DNA of 64,000 nt from Cymbidium sinense (GCA_021442155.1 CM038215.1:10502976-10566975), one strand, 5' to 3'; numbered from the stretch's first letter, positions 10,104 through 20,218 are shown. The notes: generated by a model from the sequence alone, not told the origin. Translations and numbers: made by a program.

Positions 10104-10648
10104 ATTAAAAAAACCAAACCAAGATAAAATAAAAAAATAAAATAAAATAAAAACTTAAACTAAAACCTAAACCAAAACATAAAAATAAAATAAAATAACA
10201 TATACAAATAAACTAAAATAAAATAAATAAAAATCTAAAGTAAACTAAAAAAATAAACTTAAGAATAAAAAACTCAAATAAAATAAAAACTAAACTTAAA
10301 ATAAAAATAAAATAAACATAAAATAAAATAAATTAAAGATAAATAAAAACCTTAACCTAAAATAAAACCTAAATTAAATAAAAAATAAAACCTAAATCTT
10401 AAACTAAAAAAAAAACTAAACCTAAAATAAAAATAAAAAAAAAAAAAAAATAAACCTAAACCTAAATGAAAATAAATTAAACTAAAATAAATACAACCTA
10501 AATCTAAACTATACGAAAATAAACCTAAAACTAAACTTAAACTAAATAAAATAAAATAAACTAAAAATAAACCTAAACCTAAACGAGAAAGAAAACCTAA
10601 AAGTAAACCAAAATAAAAATTGAAAACCTAAACCTTAAATAATAAACT
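10104..10648 (-). repeat. Inverted telomere-like/AT-rich module inside the pararetrovirus
   Basis: C-rich strand on plus (AAACCTAAACCTAAA, AAATAAAATAAA). This is the only long block of the array sequence in reverse orientation in the window. It separates viral copy 1 from copy 2 and replaces the coat-protein 5' region. No gene. Confidence 0.85.
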
Positions 10649-10649
10649 A

Positions 10650-11040
10650 GGGAATTTGTTGCTCTATGTTTTCTCTTAATTCCATTAAAATGAAAGCCTT
10701 CTCTCTGCTGTTATCTCTAAGCATAAAGTATATTGGTCCAACACTTATGTATATAATATCCTCTATTTAGTAAATAATCTACTCCTATAATCGTGTTTCA
10801 CCTTACTGGGGTATGACCTTGCATTCTCCGGTTCATATCGTACTCTTCAAACACCTAGTGGATTTCTTAGGAAGATAAGGGCTCAACATTGAAGACCACA
10901 ACCGTATACGATCACTTCATCGTTTCCTACATTAGGCGTAACCAATAATGCAAAACACAATTATAACAGCATATTATTACAAACAAGTGAATATTACAAT
11001 AGAATAAACTGAAAACATAGAAATATACTTACGAACATCA
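10650..11040 (-). other. Viral leader and beginning of the first viral ORF (copy 2)
   Basis: Stretch downstream of the TATA box in viral orientation. The half nearest 10650 reads as short coding-like pieces in more than one frame, consistent with a decayed N-terminal part of the coat-protein ORF. The part nearest 11040 is AT-rich leader. No recognised motif. Assignment is from position only. Confidence 0.35.
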
Positions 11041-11185
11041 CCAGAGAGAAGTTATTATTTAGCCTGACAGGCTATAGTACATTGGACTTCTCTTCGAAAA
11101 TAGAAAGATAGAACAAAGGGAAAATAAGAAGACTCACAAGCCAAGCTCACACTCACTCTAACTCTATCTGAACAATAGTCTGATC

Positions 11186-11199
11186 TCTTATTTATAGAT
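11186..11199 (-). promoter_or_regulatory. TATA box of the pararetroviral promoter
   Basis: Minus strand reads TCTATAAATAAGAGAT, the TATA type of caulimovirid full-length-RNA promoters. It is placed between the end of the viral ORFs and the leader, with a repeated element cluster 90-220 bp upstream. Confidence 0.65.
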
Positions 11200-11284
11200 G
11201 TCAGGCCTTGATAATTCATCTGTCCCATAATTGATTGTCTTATTAGTGCTTGAAATAATTGAGCTGTCGTACTATGCCTTTTGC

Positions 11285-11406
11285 TGAGTGCGGAAATTAT
11301 TTGATTCTTTTCCACTTTTGCCTTTACTGAGTGCGGCCTTTATTGGCTGTATTATCTGAATGTGCTTTGAGTGCGCTCCATTATTAGTTGCTTTTCCTGA
11401 GTGTGG
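11285..11406. promoter_or_regulatory. Four-fold TGAGTG(C/T)G element cluster upstream of viral TATA
   Basis: TGAGTGCGG at 11285-11293 and 11328-11336, TGAGTGCGC at 11368-11376, TGAGTGTGG at 11398-11406. On the minus (viral sense) strand the core is GCACTCA. Regular spacing (43, 40, 30 bp) just upstream of the TATA box suggests an enhancer array. It is not the TGACG (as-1) element known from CaMV 35S. Confidence 0.5.
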
Positions 11407-11829
11407 TTTCCTTTTTCATAGTGCTCTAAATCATGTGGCTACTTTAATAATTATCTTTTCTTTTTTATGATTATGTCTATCTTTTTTCTAGTCCTTCTCA
11501 AAATTCTGTAGCGTCTGCTTTTTCTTGTAGTAGATACATTGATGTATTTTGTCCTTTTGTATATTTTTACAAAATTTTTCTTTTATTTTGTTACTGGCTT
11601 TTATCATATTTTTTCAAAGTTGGTTTATCCATTTTTGATATAATACTTCAGGAATTCTTCTGGTAGGTGCTTTGGTTGTATATGAATAAATTATCTGAGC
11701 AGTGATATACCCATATGTTTGTTGGATCTATCTTTTTTGTTTCTATCCATATCTGATATAAGTCTTCATCCTTCTATCTTTGATAAAATGGTTTGTCTAT
11801 TGTATACTTTGGATAAAAAGGTTCACTAC

Positions 11830-12480
11830 TGATACCAATTTGTATAAGTGAAATTTGTCCTACGGGTATCTCAGGATATGTTTGAAATAGTTTGATATAT
11901 ATATTCTAGTGTTTGATAATGGAATATTTTGACTGCTTCACTAAATACTTTTGGTAGCTTTTGAAAAGCTGATAAGTCCTCAAGATACATCATTCGGAGT
12001 AATCTTGATTCATATAATTCATAAATAATTTTTGTATCAGTGATGCCATAAATATATCCTACATGATATTTTCCAATCGTGTTGAAATATATCTGCTCAT
12101 TAATATGTTCCTAAAATAATGAATATCTTTGAAAATTGTTAGCTATTTCTAATATTGTTTTTTGTTTTGGTATGGATTTTCATAGTATAGCTGAGAATGT
12201 ATTTTCACTTTCAATATTTTCTGGAGTCATAATTGTAGGAGTAACTGGAGGAAAGTTTTCTGGTATAATTTATAACTTGGAAACTGATGGTAATTGGTCT
12301 TCATCAATTTCTCTAAGGAGATATTTTTTGACATTTTGCAGCTTCGTCAATATGTTATTGCTATAAGCAATTTCACATTCTAATTGCCATAATTATTGAT
12401 CTAATATTTTGAGATAACTTTCTATTCTGTGGTCATCAGATTTGTCTGAATCTTTTAGTTGAGTATGTATCCATGTCAAG
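11830..12480 (-). pseudogene. Possible transactivator/inclusion-body ORF remnant
   Basis: Lies between RNase H and the promoter, where cavemo- and solendovirus-like genomes carry the transactivator gene. Minus-strand reading gives protein-like stretches (for example GYIYGITDTK near 12040-12070) broken by stops. I cannot identify a diagnostic motif, so the call rests on position. The plus-strand open frame 12136-12366 is its antisense shadow. Confidence 0.35.
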
Positions 12481-12599
12481 TGTCTCCGGTAACTTGTCCA
12501 AAGATAAATCATTATCTGGATCAGAACTCATGACCTGTATAATTCTTGAGTTAAAGTTTCAGCTAAAGAATTTCATTTTCCTTCAATATATTCTAAATC

Positions 12600-12940
12600 A
12601 AAATGATAAGCAGAAAATGAACTTTTCCATCTAATCAATCATTTATTTGGTAATGAATCAAAAAAATTTCCTTTTATAAAAGAAATGGTAGTTTTATTAT
12701 CTGTTCGGACAATAAAGTGTTCATTCAAAAATAACTCAAATTTTTAATAGATTTTTTAATAGCTAAAAGTTCTTTTTCATTAATGTAATAATTTTGTTCA
12801 GTTGGTGTATAAGTATCGGATGCGTACCTACATAAAACTTCAGTATTTTTCAGATTGTCTCTTAAAATAGCTGCCCAGCAAGTTTCAGAGCTATCAGTTT
12901 TGATTATTAATTTTTTATTTGTTGGTAGAGTTAATTTAGG
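12600..12940 (-). pseudogene. Pararetroviral RNase H remnant (copy 2)
   Basis: Minus-strand reading shows the three acidic motifs of RNase H in order: TDSS near 12890, NEKELLA near 12775, TDNK near 12700. A stop and frame change fall between the second and third. It follows RT directly, as in the RT-RNase H polyprotein that copies pregenomic RNA into DNA. Confidence 0.7.
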
Positions 12941-13141
12941 GAGTTGTTTACAATGAGTTTTAATTTATAGTAATAAGTTCTGATCATTAATATCCCATAA
13001 CCAACTAATATTTTTCTGAAGTTCTTTCTGTAGTGGAGCTCTAAGGGTCACTAAATCTTGAATAAATGCTTTTTCATAATTAATACAACCACGAAAGTGT
13101 TGTAAATCTTTTTGATTGGTTATAGTTGAGAATTTGTCTAT

Positions 13142-13417
13142 CTATTGTAGAATGTGGTCTTGTAATTCGATGGTTCTGGTATCAATTTTTAATCCTAGAA
13201 ATTCAATAGTACTGGTAACAAAGATAGCTTTCTTTTTGCTTAACACAATACAATGTTTATATGCCTTTTCAACAAATATTGTAAGATGATTAATATGTGT
13301 TGGAAGAGTAGGACTGAAAATAAGAATATCATCGACAAAAAGCATAACATTCCAATGATAATGTATTAAATTAAGAAAATAAATAATCCATACATTGTTG
13401 AAATATTTGTGGGGCAT
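13142..13417 (-). pseudogene. Pararetroviral RT palm with catalytic FVDD (copy 2)
   Basis: 91-codon frame with FVDDILIFS, the RT active-site box, at about 13315-13345, and FLGLKID further on, the usual block C-terminal to the palm. The codons before the catalytic box look duplicated: about 27 bases around 13338-13366 recur at 13428-13456, which displaces the normal spacing to the preceding motif (a LKNAP-type block near 13420). Confidence 0.75.
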
Positions 13418-13511
13418 TTTTTAAGCCAAAAAGCATAACATTCCAATGATAATGCCCTTGGGGAGTACTAAATGTTGTTAGTTCAGTGCTCTCAGGATGC
13501 ATCTTTATCTA

Positions 13512-13800
13512 CTAGAAGCCAGATTTACAGTCAAGTTTCAAAAGCCATTTAGCATTTTTGATTTGATTAATAAGGACTTCTTTGTTTGGTAAGAAATATC
13601 CATCAAATTTGGTATTGACATTAAGTTTTTTATAATTAATAACCATACATGCGTTACCACGAACAAGTTCAGCATGGTTGCAGACAAGGAAAGTGGTACT
13701 GCTATGAGAGCTAGTACTATGAGAGATGAGTTTTAAATGTAGAAGTTCAGAAATTTGTTTTTTAAATTCAAGTTTATCATCTATAGTATATTTCATGGGA
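13512..13800 (-). pseudogene. Pararetroviral RT N-terminal part (copy 2)
   Basis: 94-codon frame with the RT fingers motifs VINYKKLN and FLPNKEVLINQI, then KLDCKSGF, the first catalytic aspartate block. Corresponds to 7370-7660 in copy 1. The frame is lost before the palm at 13417. Confidence 0.75.
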
Positions 13801-13919
13801 TGAACCTGAATGACTAAAGAGGGGTTAAGTGGTTCAATATGAACAACGGGCTCATCTTTGGACCAAAATTGTAAGGTATTTTCAGAAAAGGTTTTGGAAA
13901 ATAATTTTTCAGCAAAATG

Positions 13920-14156
13920 TCAGACTTCCTGTAATTTGTCTATGTTAAAAAAATATAAAGAAGGCGGTTTGGAAAGATGAGATTGAATAATTTTATCTAA
14001 ATCACCACATTGGCTGCATAAAAGCAGAGGAGATGTGGAAGTGTGGGTGATAGGTGTTGGAATAAAGGGATAGGAGAGGAGATGTTTGATAGGGTGTAAG
14101 TAATTCAATATGATCCATATATTGAGTAAATGCATGCATAGATTTAAAGAAATCAT
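13920..14156 (-). pseudogene. Protease-RT linker region (copy 2)
   Basis: 78-codon frame nearly the same as the linker frame at 7663-7986. It sits between the second protease-like region and RT. Confidence 0.5.
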
Positions 14157-14440
14157 TACTGAGAATAAAATCTAGACCATTATCAGTAAGGCACCAATGT
14201 TTTGGGATTTTAATAAGAGTATTATTGATGAGAATATATTGATCAAACCTGTAGCTAGTAATGGTATGAAGGCCATTAAAAGTATCTAGGAGTAAATTAT
14301 CTTGTTGGAGTTATATGTGGAGGTATAAACCATTGTTTACAAACACAAATGTTGCTCCACGTATCGTATAATGCATGTACAGGGATTGGTTCATATGTGG
14401 GGACATAGATTTCTATTTGGATATAGCTATGAAAGTAAAC
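14120..14440 (-). pseudogene. Second retropepsin-like region, PR-B (copy 2, degraded)
   Basis: Aligns with 7980-8292. The active-site glycine codon is altered (DTWS-type reading near 14365), so the protease would be dead, but the surrounding cysteine-rich block and the downstream DFILSN element (about 14150-14175) remain. Confidence 0.55.
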
Positions 14441-14499
14441 CATGATGTCATTGGATTACTGACGAGTTAATTTTTATAGTGGTATTTGTAAAGGAAATA

Positions 14500-14902
14500 A
14501 TGTGTTGTTGTAGGAAATCTAGTCCTACTAAGACTCAGCCTTTTTCAATGTCATCAGTTAAAAAGGTATGTTGAAAATCAATTCATTGATTATTAAGATC
14601 CCAAAATCCAAATAAAATATTAGTTTCATTTGGACAAGAATGTTTTAGTCAATGATAATCTTTATATATATATATAGTTCAGGTCATTGTACTTGTAGAT
14701 TTGTAGGGATTAAAGTATTATCGATATGAGAGCTGTGTGACCCTGTGTCAAGTAAGATAGGTATTATTTTTTTGGGTGATATATAATAACCTTTAAGAAT
14801 TAATTGGTTATTAGTGTATTGTATTTTATGTGAATCTATAGAACGAGGTTGAATTATCAATTCATTATTTATTTCATTAAAATGGACTTTGTTTTGTGGC
14901 AA
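14500..14902 (-). pseudogene. First retropepsin-like region, PR-A (copy 2)
   Basis: The frame 14684-14902 ends its conserved part with ILLDTGSHSS, a good retropepsin active site. GLDFLQQ near 14510-14530 supplies the downstream element. It lies between the movement protein and PR-B, so this viral polyprotein has two DTG regions. Confidence 0.65.
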
Positions 14903-15696
14903 ATTAAAATTTTTATTTATACTACTACTTTCACCAAAGTCTAGAGCTAAATTATTAGGTGGTGGTGTTAAGGTTGAGTAATCAACTTTGTTTGACTGTA
15001 TAGTTTGTCCTATTTGGGAAAATATTGAGTCTAGATGTATAGGCTCATTTTGTGGTTTAAATACTAGTGTATTATGGTTATTACTATAAGCGTATGCAGC
15101 TTGGTAGGTTATGCTATAAACCGCACTTCCTTGTCATAATTAAATACGATCTAGTTTATATTTTAAAGTGAGTGTCCGATCAATATGTCTATCATTAATA
15201 TTGATAGCATAATTCATGTGTAGATTAAATAGTAGTGTCTGATAACATAAATTTCATTGTATAACTCCTAATAAAGCATCTTTTTTGGAATGAATAATTC
15301 TATCATCATAGAGCCATAATGTTATAGGACTATCAATCCCATTTCTAAAATAAGCTTTTATTAATATTTGAATACCTCCAAAGAATACATGTCTATTTTT
15401 TTGGATGTGCAATTTTTTTGTAAATCTTGATTTCTCATAGAAAGATTATACAAATGGATTTTTGTACTTCCCTGAGCTTCAATTATTTTGATCGGATATT
15501 CTCCTAGGAGAATAGTATAATATACTATTTTTTTCCAATTTAATATAGGCATATCAAAATAATCTTTTATTCCTAAAGATAATTTTCTTTTTCTAATATT
15601 TTTATATTCTTCTTCTGAAAGAGTTAGATGTCTATTGTATTCAAATTGATCATCAATAATTGCATCTTCTTCAGAAAGTTTTTTAATTATATACAT
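14903..15696 (-). pseudogene. Pararetroviral movement protein, broken (copy 2)
   Basis: N-terminal frame 15361-15696 (111 codons) carries EAQGSTKIHLYNLS as in copy 1 and an upstream acidic/basic stretch (LSEEEYKNIRKRKLSLG) that may be the native start region missing from the copy 1 frame. It shifts frame after about 15400. The rest, to 14903, continues in other frames with stops. Confidence 0.65.
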
Positions 15697-15901
15697 AGTA
15701 ATCAGAATATAAGTAATCGTTTAAATCCATCACTTTGTAACATGAAGAATTTATTAAATATTCTTCGGTTTCAGTTAACTCATAAAGTTCTTCTTCAAAT
15801 TCTATTTTGAAGATGTCAAAGATTGGTTCTAAGTCATTTTCTTCAATAATTTGGATAGATTTATACTGGCTACCTTTTGTCATTTTGGACATTCTTAGCA
15901 T
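15683..15901 (-). pseudogene. Acidic linker after the coat zinc knuckle (copy 2)
   Basis: 72-codon frame rich in glutamate and aspartate (EFEEELYELTETEEYL), just after the zinc-knuckle position and before the movement protein. No known motif. An acidic spacer at this place fits a coat-movement fusion. The plus-strand open frame 15628-15810 is its shadow. Confidence 0.5.
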
Positions 15902-16186
15902 AATGTCCTTCTTCTTTACATAACCAAATGTACATTTTTTTGTTTCTTAGTAAATTTTTTTCTTCAGAAGGTTCATTTTTTATTATGAAAAAAATCCTTT
16001 AAGAAAATAAATAAATAAAATTTTAATAATAAAAAATGAACCTTCCGAAGAAAATAATTTACTAAGAAACTAGAAATATGTAAATGTTGGTTATGTAAAG
16101 AATAAGGACATTATGCTAATGAATATCCGAAATGACAAAAGGTAGCCAGTATAAAATCTATCCAGATTATCAAAGAAAATGATTTA
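15840..16186. repeat. Inverted repeat (palindrome) of the viral zinc-knuckle region
   Basis: Left arm about 15840-15985 and right arm about 16025-16186 are reverse complements with moderate divergence. For example TCTTCAGAAGGTTCATTTT at 15961 is mirrored by AAAATGAACCTTCCGAAGA at about 16034. Spacer about 38 bp, AT-rich. The right arm therefore carries the coat-protein end in plus orientation. Confidence 0.85.
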
Positions 16187-16231
16187 AGGTTTATTTAGGT
16201 TTTATTTTAAGTTTAGGGTTTAGGTTTTTTA
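16187..16231 (+). repeat. Short telomere-like stretch
   Basis: TTTAGG-type sequence between the viral palindrome and GRP copy G2. Confidence 0.7.
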
Positions 16232-16715
16232 TTTTTTTTCAATAGAAAACAAATTCAGATTCCACATTTCTTTTTTCGATTTCATCAACCATGGAACACA
16301 CCAAGTTTTCTAAGACACAAGCGATGACAGAGATAAAAAATGATCATGAATAGAGAAAATCAAAAACCTTAGATAACTAGAACCATCTCTACTATAAAGA
16401 CACATTTACATAAGCAGCAAATTGGATCTGCCATTCTTCAATTTCTCCAGTTCCCATCAGAACCACCTAGGAATCTTGAGTAGTGGGATACACTGTCATA
16501 TCCCCGATCTCTCCCTTCGCCACCACCACAGCTATAACCTTCGTCGCTTCTCCTGCCTCCATAATCACCACTGCTCCGACCACCATCTCCATATCAACCA
16601 ACACCTCCAGATCTCTACCACTGCGATAACAGCCATCTCCTCCTTTGCCTCCACCGCCAGATGTAGACTGAGCCTGGTCGATGGTGATGTTCCTTCCATC
16701 ATAGTTCTACCCATT
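16232..16715 (-). pseudogene. GRP mRNA 3' fragment, copy G2
   Basis: Same span as copy G1: poly-T on plus, 3' UTR, stop, glycine-rich tail, and breakpoint at the NGQN codons (GTTCTACCCATTC|TTAGGG). A 101-codon plus-strand frame (16422-16727) is only the antisense of the glycine tail. First of four GRP fragments within 2.1 kb. Confidence 0.8.
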
Positions 16716-16960
16716 CTTAGGGTTTAGGTTTAAGTTTAGGTTTATTAGGTTTCAAGGTTTAGGATTATTTTTTAATTTATTTAGTTACTTTAGGTTTAGA
16801 TTTAGGGTTTATGGTTTAGGGTTTAGGGTTTAGGGTTCAAGGTTTAGGGTTTAGGGTTCAAGGTTTATGGTTTAGGATTTAGGAACTTTAGGGTTTAGGG
16901 TTTAGGGTTTAGGTTTAGGGTATAAGTTTTAGTTTACAATTTAGGGTTTAGGGTTTCAAG
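16716..16960 (+). repeat. Telomere-like repeat between G2 and G3
   Basis: Common GRP-flank phrase, then TTTAGGG variants. No gene. Confidence 0.8.
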
Positions 16961-17210
16961 TTTTTTTTTAACAAGAATAAATTCATATTCAATATTTCTT
17001 CTTTTTAATTTCATCAACCAAGTAACACACCAAGTTTTCTAAGACACAAGTGATGACTTAGATCAAAAATGAGCACTCACAGAGCAAATCAAAAACCTTA
17101 GATAACTAGAATCATTTCTATTGTAAAGACATAGTTCCATAAACAACAGATCGGATCACTCATTCTTCAGTTTCTTTAGTTCCCATCAGAACCACCCAAG
17201 CTCTCAAGTA
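16961..17210 (-). pseudogene. GRP mRNA 3' fragment, truncated copy G3
   Basis: 3' UTR and only the last codons of the tail. It is cut inside the YSRG codons at CTCTCAAGTA|TAAGTTTAGG, unlike the usual breakpoint, so this copy was shortened secondarily. Confidence 0.75.
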
Positions 17211-17508
17211 TAAGTTTAGGGTTAGGTATAGGTTTAGGTTTATTAATTTTTAGGGTTTAGGTTTATTTCTTTAATTTCTTTAGTTACTTTAGGTTTAAGT
17301 TTAAGGTTTGGGGTTTAGGGTTATGGTTTAGGGTTTAGGGTTTAGGGTTTTAGGTTTTATACTTTTAAGGTTTAGGGTTTAAGGTTAATGTTTAATGTTT
17401 AGGTTTAAGGTTTATGGTTTAGAGTTTAGGGTTTTTTAGGATTTAGGGTTTAGGGTTTAGGTTTAAGGTATAAGTTTTAGTTTAGGAGTTAGAGTTTAGG
17501 GTTTAAGG
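17211..17508 (+). repeat. Telomere-like repeat between G3 and G4
   Basis: Includes the GRP-flank phrase (TTAATTTCTTTAGTTACTTTAGG), which shows the deletion in G3 removed coding sequence but kept the flank. Confidence 0.75.
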
Positions 17509-17681
17509 TTTTTTTAATAGAGAATAAATTTAAATTTAATATTTCTTCTTTTTGATTTCATCAACCAAATAACACACCAAGTTTTCTAGGACATATGTGA
17601 TGACATAGATAAGAAATGAGCACACATAGGGCAAATCAAAATCCCTTGATAACTAGAATCATCTCAACTATAAAGGCATAA
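17509..17681 (-). pseudogene. GRP mRNA 3' fragment, truncated copy G4
   Basis: Only 3' UTR remains, from poly-T to AAAGGCATA, joined to AGTTTAAGG. No coding part. Confidence 0.7.
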
Positions 17682-17847
17682 GTTTAAGGGTTTAGGGTTT
17701 AGTGTTTAGTGTTTAGGCTTTAGGGTTTAGGGTTTTGAGGGCTTAGGGTTTAGGGTTTAGGGTTTATGGTTTATGGTTAACTTAGGGTTTGAGGTTAGTT
17801 TAGGGTTCAGGGTTTAGGCTTTAGGGTTTATGGTTTAGGGTTCAAGG
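17682..17847 (+). repeat. Telomere-like repeat between G4 and G5
   Basis: Degenerate TTTAGGG only. Confidence 0.75.
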
Positions 17848-18335
17848 TTTTTTCTTAACAGAGAACAAATTCAGATTCAACATTTCTTCTTTTTGATTTC
17901 ATCAACCAAATAACACACCATGTTTTTTAAGACACAAGCGATGACATAGATAAAGAAAGAGCATGCATATAATAAATAAAAAACCATACATAACTAAAAT
18001 AGTCTATACTATAAAGACATAGTTCCATACGCAGCAGATCGGATCGACCATTCTTCAATTTCTCCAGTTCCCATTAGAACCACCCCAACCTCTCAAGTAG
18101 TAGGATCCACCATCATATCCACGATCTCTCCCTCCTCCGCCACCACGAATGTAACCTCTGTCGCTCATCCCACCACCATAATCATGACTGCTATGACCAC
18201 CACCTCCATATTCAACAAAACCTCCAGATCCCCCACCTCCAATGTAATAATCGCCACCTCCACCTTCTCCTCCTCTCTAGATCTAGACCGAGCCTCGTTG
18301 ATGATGATGTTCCTGCCATCAAGGTTCTATTTATT
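17848..18335 (-). pseudogene. GRP mRNA 3' fragment, copy G5
   Basis: Full span with glycine-rich tail and WRN-type end. The 63-codon plus-strand frame 18184-18375 is an antisense shadow. Confidence 0.8.
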
Positions 18336-20145
18336 CTTAGGGTTTACATTTAGGTTTAGGTTTATTAAGTTTTAGGGTTTAGGTTTATTTTTAAATTTAT
18401 TTATTTACTTTCGGTTTAGGTTTAGTGTTTAGGGTTTAGGGTTTTAGGGTTATGCTTTTAGGGTTTATGGTTTAGCGTTAGGGTTTAGGGCTTAGGGTTT
18501 AGGGTTTATGGTTTAGTCATTTTTAGGGTTTAGGGTTTAGGGTATAGGGTTGTAGGTTTAGTGTTGTAGGTTTAGGGTTTCTTTTTTTAATTAAGTAGAA
18601 CGGTATGTTTAGGTTTATTTAGTTTACTTTATTTATTTTTTCTTTATTTTGGTTTATTTTATGTTTGATTTTTAATTAAGTTTATTTTTTATTTTTATTT
18701 AGTTAGTTTATTTATTTTAGTTTAGGCTTTTTTAGTTTATTTTTTAGGTTTAAGTTTAGGTTTAGGTTTTTTTTTTGTGTTTTATTTTATTTTTTAGGTT
18801 TAGGTTTTAAAATTTTTAGGGTTTAGGGTTTAGGGTTTAGGTTTTAGGGTTTAGGGTTTAGGGTTTAGGGATAGGGTTTTGGGTTTAGGATTCAGGTTTA
18901 GTGTTTAGGCTTTAGGGTTTAGGAATTTTAGGGTTTACAGTTCACGATTTAGGGTTTACGATTTCGGGTTTTTCATTTATGGTTTTGGATTTGGGGTTTC
19001 AGGTTTTGGGTTTAGGTTTTAGGGTTTAGGGTTGTAGGTTTAGTGTTTAAGGTTTTGGGTTTAGGGTTAGTTTTAGGGTTTAGGGTTAAGGCTTTTTTTA
19101 TGGTTTAGGGTTTAGGGTTTAGGTTTTATGTTTATGGTTCATGTTTTAGTTTAGGTTTATTTTTAAATTTAGTAAACTTGTAGGTTTAGTTTTTTTTAGT
19201 TTATTAAGTTTATTTTTTTTATTTATTTTAATTTATTATTTTTATTTTATTTAGGTTTATTTTTTATTTTATTTAGTTTATTTTACTTATTTTATGTTTA
19301 TTTATTTTAGTTTAGGTTTTTTGTTTTAGTTTTTTTATAGGTTTAGGTTTAGCTTTATGTTTATTTATAAGTTTAGTTTTAGTTTTATTTTATTTTTTAG
19401 GTTTAGGCTTTATTTTTTATTTTTAGTTTTAGGTTTTATTTTATTTTTTATAGTTTTGGTTTTAGGTTTTAGGTATTTATTTTAGGTTTTATTTTTAAGT
19501 TTAGGTTTAGGTTTATTTTTAGTTTATTTTATTTTATTCAGTTTAGGGTTTAGGTTTAGTTTATTTTAAGTTTAGGTTTTATTTATTTTAGTTTAGGTTT
19601 ATGTTTATTTTAGGTTTAAGGTTTTTTTAGTTTAGGGTTTAGCTTTAATTTATTTTATTTATTTTTAGGTTTATTTTTAGGTTTAGGTTTTTATTTAGTT
19701 TTTATTTTATTTTCTTTTAGGTTTATTTTATTTTTTATTTTATGTTTAGTTTTTATTTTATTTAGGTTTTTTTGTTTTTCAATTTATTTTATTTTATAAT
19801 TTAGTTTAGGTTTTTATTTATCTTATTTTAGTTTAATTTTTCTTTCTTATTTTATTTTATATTTAGGTTTAGGTTTAGGTTTTGGTTTTTATTTTATTTT
19901 ATTTATTTATTTTTTTTTAGTTTTAGGTTACTTTATTTATTATATTTTTTGGGTTTTTTTAGTTTAGTTTTAGGTTTTTAGGTTTATAGGGTTTAGGATT
20001 TAAGGTTTAGGGTTTATGGTTTAGAGTTTAGTGTTGTAGGTTTTAGAGTTTAGGTTTTAGGGTTTAGGTTTTAGGGTTTTTAGGGTTTAGGGTTTAGGGT
20101 TTAAGTTTAGGGTTCAGGTTTTAGTTTAGGGTTTAGGGTTTTTGG
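18336..20145 (+). repeat. Telomere-like array with two AT-rich modules
   Basis: AT-rich modules open at about 18590 (AATTAAGTAGAACGGTATG) and 19160 (AAATTTAGTAAACTTGTAGG). TTTAGGG-rich boundaries at 18790-19140 and 19970-20145. No gene. Confidence 0.85.
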
Positions 20146-20218
20146 TTTTTTTTAACAAAGAACAAATTCAGATTCAACATTTCTTTTTTTTGATTTCATC
20201 AACCAAGTAATAAACCAA
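20146..20218 (-). pseudogene. GRP 3' UTR remnant, copy G6, interrupted
   Basis: Poly-T and the first about 60 bp of the GRP 3' UTR (up to ACCAAG), then abrupt change at 20219 to unrelated sequence. The rest of the GRP copy is not found at the far side of the block (33275), so the junction involved deletion as well as insertion. Confidence 0.75.

Larger units (their letters stand above)
10649..15998 (-). mobile_element. Endogenous pararetrovirus (caulimovirid), partial copy 2
   Basis: Second, longer copy, head-to-tail with copy 1 on the minus strand. Transcription order: coat-protein end (15840-15990, damaged zinc knuckle), acidic linker, movement protein (14900-15700, broken), two retropepsin-like regions (14500-14800 and 14120-14440), RT (13140-13800), RNase H (12600-12940), a possible transactivator region (11830-12480), promoter with TATA box (11186-11406), leader, and a short start of the first ORF (10650-10890). 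The end-to-start order across the two copies fits a concatemer of a circular genome. Riddled with stops and frameshifts. Confidence 0.8.

Noticed and set aside
11055..11315. 86-codon minus frame across the viral promoter
   Set aside because: It starts upstream of the TATA box and runs through it; no motif; best explained as chance.
11829..11837. TGGTATCAG on the minus strand, resembling a tRNA-Met primer-binding site
   Set aside because: Only nine bases match, and it lies upstream of the TATA box instead of in the leader, so chance is likely.
12136..12366. 76-codon plus frame
   Set aside because: Antisense to a protein-like minus-strand region of the viral copy; no domain recognised.
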